Shown here piece after piece: positions 6,897 to 13,618 of a stretch of DNA of 16,331 nucleotides. Position 1 is the stretch's first letter. Every line of letters begins with the position of its first letter. The notes beneath the pieces were generated by a model. That model saw nothing but the letters and a program-made list of their open reading frames with translations. It was not told the DNA's origin and did not search any database. This DNA comes from Calditrichia bacterium (GTDB lineage Bacteria > Calditrichota > Calditrichia > RBG-13-44-9 > J075): assembly GCA_020635015.1 (NCBI GenBank), contig JACKAP010000028.1, positions 1-16,331 of the forward strand. The letters are read 5' to 3'. Both the position numbers and the translations under genes were made by a program.

Positions 6897-7656
6897 ACAA
6901 CAGTACCTGGAGTTGATCCATAAAGATATCGACGGGGCCATCACCCCGGAGGAACAGGCACAACTGCAGGCGTACCTGAGCACGAATCCGGAAGTCCGTA
7001 AAATTCATCGCGAGCTCAGCGGACTGGCACGGGCGCTGGACGACCTCCCGGCGCTGGATCCCCCACTGGGGCTGAAGCGCGGTATTATGGGACGCATCGC
7101 CGCCGGAAAAAATCGGGCCGGGCAGCGTCTGGGCAGCATCATCGAACACCCGGGGAATGCCGGCCGCTGGAAACTGGCCTACGGTTTCGTTGCCGGCATG
7201 GCAGCGGGCTTTCTGTTGCTGGCACTGGCCGGCGAGATCTTCCATGCGGAAACCACGCTCAATATCGCCGACCTGCAGGGGACGCTGGTAATCAGCGAAG
7301 CGCCCGATGCCGAGACCGCCGCCGTGCAATCTCTGGAAGTTCCCGGCATCAACGGCGCCCTGCACCTCCGCCATAGCGCCGACACCGGCATTCTGGCATT
7401 GGACATTTCGGCCGCCGGGGAAACCGGCATCGACCTCAGCTACGACGCAACCGCGCTGCAGTTAAGCGGCTTCATCGCCCGGGAAGGCGGGATCGCGGCA
7501 TTAGAAAACCAGAACGGCCGGATCCGCTTCGATCACCGGGGCAGCAATCGCTACAGCCTGATCTTCCGCAAAATCTCCGCCGGTGACCCGCCGACGCTGA
7601 AGCTGGAATTATCAGCCGGCGGAAAAGTGCTGCTAGCGCGGGAGATTGGCTTTTAG
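6889..7656 (+). CDS. Membrane-bound anti-sigma factor (no zinc motif)
   Basis: This 255-residue protein has a cytoplasmic N-terminal region (about 1-90) with an anti-sigma-like opening (YLELIHKDIDGAITPEEQ, then the helical LQAYLSTNPEVRKIHRE segment). One transmembrane helix follows at about 96-115 (LAYGFVAGMAAGFLLLALAG), then a beta-rich periplasmic domain. The zf-HC2 zinc ligands (HxxxCxxC) are absent; the protein has no cysteine. The start is TTG at 6889, supported by AAGGAG a few bases upstream and by an 8-base overlap with the sigma gene, indicating translational coupling. Position directly after an ECF sigma gene and before a PrsW homologue makes the role of inhibiting that sigma factor likely. 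The exact family was not recognised from motifs alone. Confidence 0.82.
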   Translation: MVEQQYLELIHKDIDGAITPEEQAQLQAYLSTNPEVRKIHRELSGLARALDDLPALDPPLGLKRGIMGRIAAGKNRAGQRLGSIIEHPGNAGRWKLAYGFVAGMAAGFLLLALAGEIFHAETTLNIADLQGTLVISEAPDAETAAVQSLEVPGINGALHLRHSADTGILALDISAAGETGIDLSYDATALQLSGFIAREGGIAALENQNGRIRFDHRGSNRYSLIFRKISAGDPPTLKLELSAGGKVLLAREIGF

Positions 7657-7684
7657 TGGATGGGTGTAGGGGTAGAGGACGAAT

Positions 7685-8716
7685 GTGGACCCAAAAAAGA
7701 TCGTCATGCTTCCAGTGCTCAAATTAATCCTCAGCCTCCTGCCGGTTTTCGCCTTTCTCGGGGGATTGCTGCTGTTCGACAGCTTCAAGCTGGTGAAGTG
7801 GCCACGGCTGCTTGGTAGCATCCTGGCCGGGTGTGCGGTGGCGCTGCTGGCGCTGCTCTTGAACACCCTGCTGCTGAATGCCCTGCCCCTGGACGGAAGG
7901 CTGTTCTCCCGCTACCTGGCGCCGCTTATCGAGGAATCCCTGAAAGCATCCTACATCCTCCTGTTGATCCGCCGCCACCGCCTCGGTTTTATGGTCGACG
8001 GCGCAGTGCACGGTTTCGCCGTCGGCGCGGGATTCGCCCTGGTGGAGAACCTTTACTACCTGCACGCTCTGGAAAGCAGCAACCTGCTGCTCTGGGCGGT
8101 GCGCGGCTTCGGCACTGCGGTGATGCATGGAGGCACCACCGCCATCTTCGCCATCCTCTCCAAAAATTTGGAGGAACGCAACCGCCGCCTGAACCTCCTC
8201 ACCCTGCTGCCGGGAATCGGCGCGGCCATCGTCATCCACTCCTTTTTCAATCATTTTTTACTGTCCCCGCTGATCATGACCGCCGCCCAACTGCTGATTC
8301 TGCCGGGCTTGATCGCAGTGGCTTTCCGCTACAGTGAGAAAGCGCTGCAGGAATGGATGAATTTCAATCTTGACACCGACGTAGAACTGTTCGAAGCGAT
8401 CCGCGAGGGGAAAATGAGCGAGAGCTATTCCGGTCTCTATCTTCAATCGCTGCAACAAAATTTCCCCGACGCGGTATTTGAGGATATGCTGCAGCTCCTG
8501 CGCCTGCACCTGGAGCTGGCCTGCCAGGCCAAGGGGATCCTGCTGCGCCGCCAGGCCGGCTTTGCGGTGGTGAGGGATCCCCAGGCGAATGAGAAGTTCG
8601 CCCGGCTGGAGGCGCTGCGCCGGCGCATCGGCAAAACCGGCCGCCTGGCCCTCTCCCCGATCCTGCGCAACAGTTCGCGGGATATCTGGCAGTTGCATTT
8701 ATTGAGAAATGGGTGA
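7685..8716 (+). CDS. prsW: PrsW-family intramembrane metalloprotease
   Basis: This 343-residue polytopic membrane protein has the PrsW signature residues: EESLK at 83-87, FALVEN at 117-122 with E121, H148 (VMHGGTTA), and H185 (VIHSFFNH). At least seven hydrophobic segments occupy residues 10-215. A cytoplasmic, helical C-terminal extension of about 125 residues follows that I cannot assign. In Bacillus subtilis, PrsW makes the first cut in anti-sigma factor RsiW; here the gene follows the anti-sigma gene by 28 bases, so the same role is likely. The start is GTG at 7685 with GAGG at 7675-7678; an overlapping ATG at 7683 is out of frame. The stop codon directly abuts a long heptanucleotide array. 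Confidence 0.9.
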   Translation: MDPKKIVMLPVLKLILSLLPVFAFLGGLLLFDSFKLVKWPRLLGSILAGCAVALLALLLNTLLLNALPLDGRLFSRYLAPLIEESLKASYILLLIRRHRLGFMVDGAVHGFAVGAGFALVENLYYLHALESSNLLLWAVRGFGTAVMHGGTTAIFAILSKNLEERNRRLNLLTLLPGIGAAIVIHSFFNHFLLSPLIMTAAQLLILPGLIAVAFRYSEKALQEWMNFNLDTDVELFEAIREGKMSESYSGLYLQSLQQNFPDAVFEDMLQLLRLHLELACQAKGILLRRQAGFAVVRDPQANEKFARLEALRRRIGKTGRLALSPILRNSSRDIWQLHLLRNG

Positions 8717-8868
8717 GCGGAGTGCGGAGTGCGGAGTGCGGAGTGCGGAGTGCGGAGTGCGGAGTGCGGAGTGCGGAGTGCGGAGTGCGGAGTGCGGAGT
8801 GCGGAGTGCGGAGTGCGGAGTGCGGAGTGCGGAGTGCGGAGTGCGGAGTGCGGAGTGCGGAGTGCGGA
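8717..8868. repeat. Perfect heptanucleotide tandem array, about 22 copies of GCGGAGT
   Basis: The unit GCGGAGT is repeated from the base after the prsW-like stop codon to 8868, with 21 identical full units to 8863 and a partial one. Because 7 is not a multiple of 3, every frame on both strands reads as a stop-free repeated heptapeptide; the ORFs visible here are artefacts. The uniformity points to recent slipped-strand expansion. Confidence 0.98.
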
Positions 8869-8954
8869 ATTTAAAAGACGTGGAGCGAAGAGCGAAGAGC
8901 GTGGAGCGAGTGGAATGCAGATTTCGAAATTGGGAATGGGGAATGAAAGAAGTG
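8864..8954. repeat. Degenerate continuation of the heptanucleotide array
   Basis: The 7-bp phase continues for 13 more units after the perfect array, with diverged units such as GCGGAAT, GCGAAGA (twice), GCGTGGA, GCGAGTG, GAATGCA, GAATGGG and GAATGAA. Most units begin with G. This suggests an older array eroding outward from a recently expanded core. Confidence 0.7.
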
Positions 8955-8962
8955 AAACGTAG

Positions 8963-8982
8963 GGTCGGGTCGCGACCCGACC
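8963..8982. repeat. Perfect 20-bp palindrome
   Basis: GGTCGGGTCGCGACCCGACC is perfectly self-complementary with no loop bases. It has no T-tract, so it is not a standard intrinsic terminator. It could be a protein-binding site or part of a dispersed repeat. Confidence 0.75.
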
Positions 8983-9020
8983 TCACTCGTGCACATGCGT
9001 TCAAATACACGTACAAATCA

Positions 9021-9142
9021 ATCGCGCGCGACAGCGAACAAATATCGCGAACGAAGTGAGCAAACATCGCCGAAGGCAAACATCGCGCGCGACAGCGAAC
9101 AAATATCGCGAACGAAGTGAGTAAACATCGTGAGCGAAGCGA
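9021..9142. repeat. Direct repeat upstream of ppk2: 40 identical bases, 61-bp period
   Basis: Bases 9021-9060 recur exactly at 9082-9121 (ATCGCGCGCGACAGCGAACA and the next 20 bases). Each is followed by a diverged AAACATCG-containing tail. The region also contains GCGAACGAAGTGAG-type motifs that recur within the unit. It lies directly upstream of the ppk2 start. Confidence 0.85.
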
Positions 9143-9167
9143 ACCAACATCTAACCCGGGAGTCATC

Positions 9168-10040
9168 ATGTTCGAAGCCATCTCAAGCCCCTATCTGGTA
9201 CCGTTTAACGGTAAGTTCAGCATCCGTAAATCATCGACCGTTCCGCCGAAAGATGCGCCGGATAAGAAAAAATGTAAAAAGCATCTGAAAAAATATATTG
9301 ACGAGCTGGACGAGCTGCAGCGGGTGCTCTATGCCCACGACAAATACGCCCTGCTCCTGGTGTTCCAGGCGATGGATGCCGCCGGCAAGGACAGTACCAT
9401 CCGCTCGGTAATGAGCGGGGTCAATCCCGCCGGCTGCCAGGTGTTCTCCTTCAAACAGCCCACCGCCGAGGAGCTGGATCACGACTTCCTCTGGCGCACC
9501 GCCCGCTGCCTGCCGGAACGGGGGCGGATCGGGATCTTCAATCGCAGCTACTACGAAGAGGTGTTGGTGGTGAAGGTGCATCCGGAATATCTCGACTACC
9601 AGAAGCTCCCGGATCCCGCTTCCGGGAAAGATTTTTGGGAGGCGCGCTACGCCGCAATCCGCGACCATGAGCTGCACCTCGCCCGCAGCGGCACGGTGAT
9701 CATCAAGTTCTGGCTGAACGTCTCGCCGGAGGAGCAAAAGAACCGCTTCCTCAGCCGTCTCGACGAGCCGCATAAAAACTGGAAATTTTCCGCCGGCGAT
9801 GTCAAGGAGCGCGGCTTCTGGAAGGAGTACATGAAGGCCTACCAGACCGCCCTCAACGCCACCTCCCGCTCCTGGGCCCCGTGGTACGCCATCCCCGCTG
9901 ACGACAAACCCTTCATGCGAATGGCGGTGGCGGAGATCATCGTCGAGACCCTCAAATCGCTTAAAATGGACTATCCCGAAGTGGGTGAGGCGGAACGGGC
10001 GAAGTTTGACGAGATGCGGCAGATATTGGAGAGTGAATAA
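9168..10040 (+). CDS. ppk2: Polyphosphate kinase 2, class III-like
   Basis: This 290-residue protein transfers phosphate between inorganic polyphosphate and nucleotides. Class III PPK2 enzymes can phosphorylate both AMP and ADP, so it may regenerate ATP from polyphosphate in the cytoplasm. Walker A is FQAMDAAGKDST (66-77). The Walker B-like segment is IGIFNRSYYEEV (121-132), followed by VVKVHPE, a combination I associate with class III. A lid region rich in basic residues and the conserved WYAIPADDK motif near the C-terminus are present. I chose ATG 9168 (GGGAG just upstream; homology begins here) over a GTG at 9117 that lies in repeat DNA. The gene stands alone and faces the DUF547 remnant. 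Confidence 0.94.
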   Translation: MFEAISSPYLVPFNGKFSIRKSSTVPPKDAPDKKKCKKHLKKYIDELDELQRVLYAHDKYALLLVFQAMDAAGKDSTIRSVMSGVNPAGCQVFSFKQPTAEELDHDFLWRTARCLPERGRIGIFNRSYYEEVLVVKVHPEYLDYQKLPDPASGKDFWEARYAAIRDHELHLARSGTVIIKFWLNVSPEEQKNRFLSRLDEPHKNWKFSAGDVKERGFWKEYMKAYQTALNATSRSWAPWYAIPADDKPFMRMAVAEIIVETLKSLKMDYPEVGEAERAKFDEMRQILESE

Positions 10041-10047
10041 CTTGAAG

Positions 10048-10248
10048 AATAGAACGCGGATGACGCGGATAACACGGATTCTCGCGGATTCTTTTGTGGC
10101 GCTTCGCTCAATTATATCAAAGGCATACCGCAAATAACGCATAGCAGGCGCAAAGTTCGCAGAGAAACATCTATTTTTATGTATTTATCTGTTAATTGAG
10201 TAGTTTATCCGCGAGAATCCGCGTCATCCGCGTCATCCGCGTTCTATT
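10048..10248. repeat. 42-bp inverted repeat between convergent genes (40/42 identical)
   Basis: The arms are 10048-10089 and 10207-10248 with a ~117-bp loop. Each arm is built of ~9-bp units ending in CGGAT (AACGCGGAT, GACGCGGAT, AACACGGAT). The left arm begins 7 bases after the ppk2 stop. The right arm ends 2 bases inside the stop codon of the DUF547 remnant. A transcript from either side could fold the arms together, so the structure may serve as a bidirectional terminator or insulator. No T-tract is present. The ~117 bp between the arms contains no ORF of note. Confidence 0.85.
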
Positions 10249-10777
10249 AAAGTTTCTCATTCAACCCCCAATCGTAATCCAGGTATTCCACCTTTGCATC
10301 CGGATCGATGGCGATCTCGCTGTATTGGTTGAGGAAGTCGATCAGACTGCCGTTGCGGGTGAAGTCGCTTTGGAACCATTGAAAGATCGGGGAGAGGGAA
10401 ATCTTCTCCCCTGTGATTTGATTTTTCCCCGAGCGGTTAACAAAAAAGCGTGTTTGATCCTCCAATTGCGCCTTCAGATGTTCAGCGGCATAAGCCTCAA
10501 TACGCAGCTTTGGGCAGGAGCGGGAAGCGCAATTGATAGCAAAATGGATGCGCGGTTCGGCAAATTCCCTGCGCAGGATCTCATGCTCGATGGTGTTGAG
10601 GTCGAACGGCAGGCCGCCGATGCTGAAAAATTTCAGGTCCCAGGGCGAGTTGATCATCGGAACACTTCCGGCAATATCTTTGATACTTTGCAGGGGGTAA
10701 TGCTGGAGGATCAGCTCGATGGTGAAGACGTTATAAGCATTGATCCAAAGCGAGGAACGAGAACGACGTCCCCACAC
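10247..10777 (-). pseudogene. DUF547-domain gene lacking its N-terminal part
   Basis: The reading frame encodes the C-terminal ~165 residues of a DUF547 protein. Family landmarks are LWINAYNVFTIELI, the HFAINCASRSCPKLR cysteine motif, LSPIFQWFQSDF, and YLDYDWGLN at the end. Members are usually about 230-300 residues with more sequence before the WINAYN motif. Here homology stops within ~10 residues upstream of it, at about 10755. The only starts are a GTG (10777) without a good ribosome site. The break lies next to a degenerate heptanucleotide repeat (10785-10819) and only 47 bp from the permease stop, so a deletion is likely. It could still be translated as a short protein. DUF547 function is unknown. 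Confidence 0.65.
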
Positions 10778-10784
10778 GTCTTTT

Positions 10785-10819
10785 CATTCCGCACTCCGAA
10801 ATCCGCATTCCGCATTCGT
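10785..10819. repeat. Degenerate heptanucleotide repeat, five units
   Basis: Five consecutive 7-base units include CATTCCG (twice), CACTCCG, AAATCCG and CATTCGT. CACTCCG is the reverse complement of a phase of the GCGGAGT array at 8717. The repeat fills the gap between the permease stop codon and the truncated DUF547 gene. Confidence 0.7.
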
Positions 10820-10823
10820 CCCC

Positions 10824-13235
10824 TCACTCGTAGCGCAGCGCTTCCACCGGATTGCGCAGCGCGGCACGGATCGCCTGGTAGGCAATCGATCCCAGGGCGG
10901 TGAGCAGGGCCAGCAGACCAGCAAGCAGAAACACGTCCGCCCCCAGTTCTACCCGGTAGGCAAATCCCTGCAGCCAGCTGCGCAGCACCAGATAACTCAG
11001 TGGTGTCACCAGCAGGAAGGCAATTACGACCAGCTTCAAAAAATCGCGAGAGAGCAGCAACAGCACCTCGCCCATCGAAGCCCCCAGCACCTTGCGAATA
11101 CCGATCTCCTTGGTGCGCTGCTCGGTGCTGAACGCCGCCAGGCCAAACAGCCCCAGGCAGGCAATCACAATTGCCAGCACCGAAAAGCTGCTGAACAACC
11201 GGCCGAACAGCATTTCCGCCTGGTACTGGCGATTGAAATTTTCATCAAGGAAGGTGTAGTTGAAAGGCCGCTGCGGCACCAGGGTTTTCCATAGCGTTTC
11301 CAGATCTGCCAGAGCCTGGCGGTAGTTATCGCTGTGCAGACGCAGGGAAAGCCGGGTGGCATATTCGGGTTGATAACGCAGGGCGATGGGAACAATCGGA
11401 TGCTGCAGGGAGTATTGGTGGAAATTCTTCACCACCCCGACCACCTCGCCGGTGCGCCCCCAGAAGTTGCCCTGGGCGCCGAGGATCGCTTCCGGAGAAT
11501 CGTATCCGTAGGCCGCTACCGCCGCCTCGTTAACCAGCAGGCCGGCCAGGGAATCTCCGGCAACATCTGCGGAGAGTTTACGGCCCGCCAGCAGTTGGAA
11601 ATCGTATAAATCGACAAAATCAAAATCGATCAAATAAAGCTTGATGGAGGTATTGCGCTCCTCTCCGTCGGCATCGCGAAAAACCCCGCCGGCATCGGGC
11701 ATGCCTTTGCCGGGAACGCTTTGGGAAGCGCTGACGGCTTCTACGAAGGGCAGGCGCTTGAACTCCGTTTTGAGGGTGGACAATTGCCGGATCACCTGCG
11801 CATCACCGCCGAAATCGAGCAGCAGCACCTGCTCGCTGTTATAGCCCAGCTCCTGCTGCTGCATATAACGCAGTTGCTGGTACACCACCAGGGTGGCGGT
11901 CACCAGGGCGATGGAAATACCGAACTGCAGCACCACCAGCCAGCGCCGCAGGGAGGCGCCCCGGCGACCGCTGCGGAAGGCCCCCTTAAGCACTTCCACC
12001 GGGTGGAATTCCGAAAGTACCAACGCCGGATAGGCCCCGGCCAGCAAACCTACCACGGTGGCCAGTGCCAGCACCAGCGGCAGGCTGAGTTTGCCAGGCT
12101 GGGAATTGAAGCTGAATTGCAGTTCCAATGCTTTTCCGGACAGAATCCGAAAGAGCGGCATCGCCAGTTCCGCCAGGGCAACCGCAACCACCAGCGCCAG
12201 CAGGGTCAGCAGTAGCGCTTCCGCCAGGAACTGCCCGGCCAGTTGTCCCCGCGAGGCGCCGACAGTCTTGCGCACCCCCACCTCCCGGGCCCGCTCCACC
12301 GAGCGGGCGGTGGCCAGGTTCATGAAGTTGATCACCGCCACCAGGAGAATGAACAGAGCGATCAAAGAAAAAACCAGCACATTGCTGCGGCTGCCCCGGG
12401 GGCCGAGCGGATTGGGAAGCGAGGAATAGAGGTAGAGATCGCCCAACGGCACCAGATGCATGTCGGCGGTCATGTTGAGATCGTGGAACAGTTGGCCGGC
12501 GTGTTTATCGAGCAGACCGGGGAAATTGGTTTCGACCTGCCCGGGATTGGCGTTTTCCTGCAGAAGCACATAGGTCTGGAAATTAAATGCCGCCCAGTTT
12601 TTGAACATCCAATCCGGCGCGCCCCGCTCCAGGGTGCTCATGCTGATCAGCATCTCGAAATTGAAGCTGCTGTTGCGGGGAGGCTCGGCCAGAAGACCGG
12701 TGACGGTCAGTTCATATTGATTGTTGACGATGAGGGTTTTCCCGATCGGATTTTCGTTTCCCCAATACTTCTGCGCCGCGGCGGCGGTCAAAACGATGCT
12801 GCCCGGCGCTCGCAGGGCGGTTTGCGGATCGCCCTGCAGCAGCGGGTAGCTGAACAGGCGGAAAAACTCGCCGTCGGCGGCGATCACCCGGGATTCTTGG
12901 TACTGGCGATCCCCGTAGCGCAGCAGAAGTTGCTGATCGATCATCCGCACCGCAGCGGCGATCCCGGGCACCTCCTCCGCCAGCACCGGCCCGAGAATGC
13001 CCTGGGTATTGCTGTTATGCTTCAGCGGTTCAGCAGGCGTGCCGTAGGTGACCGTCACCCGATAGAGGCGGTCGAGATGGCGGTGAAAACGGTCGAAGCT
13101 CAGCTCATCCAGCACATACATGGCGATCAGCAGGCAGCAGGCCAGGCCGATTGCCAAACCGGCCACGTTGATGAAGGTAAATCCGCGGTGCTTGCGGATG
13201 TTGCGCAAAGTAATCTTCAAATAATTTTCCAACAT
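10824..13235 (-). CDS. ABC-type permease, duplicated MacB-PCD/FtsX architecture
   Basis: This 803-residue inner-membrane protein begins MLENYLKITLRNIRKHRGFT. It has a first transmembrane helix at about 20-42, a large MacB-type periplasmic domain, three helices at about 287-310, 338-360 and 385-405 (FtsX domain, with REVGVRKTVGAS), then a second helix (~432-452), a second periplasmic domain and a second FtsX triplet (KEIGIRKVLGAS). Such proteins work with an ABC ATPase in lipid, peptide or drug export or in mechanotransmission; no ATPase gene is in the window. ATG 13235 is where family homology starts; the frame is open to 13319 but that stretch looks non-coding. The ribosome site is weak (GAGG, 14 bases away). 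A strong sigma-54-type promoter lies at 13286-13301. Confidence 0.93.
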   Translation of the reverse strand: MLENYLKITLRNIRKHRGFTFINVAGLAIGLACCLLIAMYVLDELSFDRFHRHLDRLYRVTVTYGTPAEPLKHNSNTQGILGPVLAEEVPGIAAAVRMIDQQLLLRYGDRQYQESRVIAADGEFFRLFSYPLLQGDPQTALRAPGSIVLTAAAAQKYWGNENPIGKTLIVNNQYELTVTGLLAEPPRNSSFNFEMLISMSTLERGAPDWMFKNWAAFNFQTYVLLQENANPGQVETNFPGLLDKHAGQLFHDLNMTADMHLVPLGDLYLYSSLPNPLGPRGSRSNVLVFSLIALFILLVAVINFMNLATARSVERAREVGVRKTVGASRGQLAGQFLAEALLLTLLALVVAVALAELAMPLFRILSGKALELQFSFNSQPGKLSLPLVLALATVVGLLAGAYPALVLSEFHPVEVLKGAFRSGRRGASLRRWLVVLQFGISIALVTATLVVYQQLRYMQQQELGYNSEQVLLLDFGGDAQVIRQLSTLKTEFKRLPFVEAVSASQSVPGKGMPDAGGVFRDADGEERNTSIKLYLIDFDFVDLYDFQLLAGRKLSADVAGDSLAGLLVNEAAVAAYGYDSPEAILGAQGNFWGRTGEVVGVVKNFHQYSLQHPIVPIALRYQPEYATRLSLRLHSDNYRQALADLETLWKTLVPQRPFNYTFLDENFNRQYQAEMLFGRLFSSFSVLAIVIACLGLFGLAAFSTEQRTKEIGIRKVLGASMGEVLLLLSRDFLKLVVIAFLLVTPLSYLVLRSWLQGFAYRVELGADVFLLAGLLALLTALGSIAYQAIRAALRNPVEALRYE

Positions 13236-13285
13236 ATCGGCGGCAGATCCTCGTTTTATCCCTGGTTCTATCTTAAACGAGAATC

Positions 13286-13301
13286 GGCAAGATTGGTGCC
13301 A
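13286..13301 (-). promoter_or_regulatory. Sigma-54 (-24/-12) promoter of the permease gene
   Basis: The minus strand reads TGGCACCAATCTTGCC: a perfect -24 hexamer TGGCAC, 5-base spacer and TTGC at -12, matching the sigma-54 consensus. The predicted start of transcription, about 12 bases downstream, would be near 13275, leaving a ~40-base leader before the permease ATG at 13235. A palindromic activator-like site is upstream at 13411-13426. Confidence 0.72.
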
Positions 13302-13315
13302 TGAGTACTGATGGC

Positions 13316-13482
13316 ACACAGATTCCGCAGATTTGACAGATTTTCGCAGATTGGTTTTTGGAATCTAGATGTTCGCAAGCTTCATAACCGTTCGCTGATA
13401 CGACAGGGATTGTTCATTTTTGAACAGAAGATTAACAACATACCCTAAAAAGAATCTGCGCAAATCTGTAAAATCTGTACTG
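13316..13482. repeat. 9-bp periodic repeats as an imperfect inverted pair
   Basis: On the left (13316-13353) CAGATT recurs four times at ~9-bp spacing. On the right (about 13451-13481) its complement AATCTG recurs three times. The best-paired part is 13334-13359 against 13443-13468. The activator-like palindrome at 13411 lies in the loop. The rest of the 383-bp gap to the aldo/keto reductase holds AT-rich DNA (13495-13525), a heptamer run and a GC hairpin. Confidence 0.6.
13411..13426. promoter_or_regulatory. Candidate enhancer site (perfect 6-4-6 inverted repeat)
   Basis: TGTTCATTTTTGAACA is a perfect inverted repeat of the TGT-N10-ACA form. It is centred about 120 bp upstream of the -24 element at 13296-13301, in the range used by sigma-54 activators. 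It differs at two positions from the site at 3293-3308. Confidence 0.6.
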
Positions 13483-13544
13483 CACTGGCACAAAACTTTG
13501 TTTTTTTAACAAAATTTTATGGTGCAACAACGTGTATTACAATG

Positions 13545-13579
13545 AGCATTGACCACTGAGCAATAAGCATTTACCATTT
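13545..13579. repeat. Degenerate heptanucleotide repeat, five units
   Basis: Five consecutive 7-base units (AGCATTG, ACCACTG, AGCAATA, AGCATTT, ACCATTT) lie between the permease promoter region and the aldo/keto reductase 3' end. The units share the pattern A(G/C)CA.T. Confidence 0.6.
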
Positions 13580-13601
13580 GGTTGCGGCCACAGGCCGCAC
13601 C
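13580..13601 (-). terminator. Possible hairpin terminator of the aldo/keto reductase gene
   Basis: GGTTGCGGCC-ACA-GGCCGCACC folds to a GC-rich stem with a one-base bulge, starting 17 bases beyond the reductase stop codon. There is no U-rich tail on either strand, so it may only be a 3' stabilising or processing hairpin. Confidence 0.4.
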
Positions 13602-13618
13602 AAGGAATCTGCGTGCCA

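Noticed and set aside
8717..8868. CRISPR array
   Set aside because: Units are 7 bp and contiguous without spacers.
8699..9181. Long open frames on both strands encoding repeated heptapeptides (e.g. CGVRSAE, ALRTPHS)
   Set aside because: They arise because a stop-free 7-bp repeat stays open in every frame; no ribosome site or non-repeat domain supports a protein.
12243..13304. 353-codon plus-strand frame antisense to the permease
   Set aside because: Residue content (rich in H, Q, R, G) is typical of the shadow of a GC-rich gene; the minus strand has clear FtsX homology.
13486..13501. Second -24/-12-like element on the plus strand (TGGCAC followed by TTTGT)
   Set aside because: The -12 part does not match at the right spacing and no plus-strand gene follows.
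13613..13618. TGGCAC on the minus strand at the aldo/keto reductase stop codon
   Set aside because: No -12 GC at the right distance; it is followed by CAGATT-type repeat sequence.
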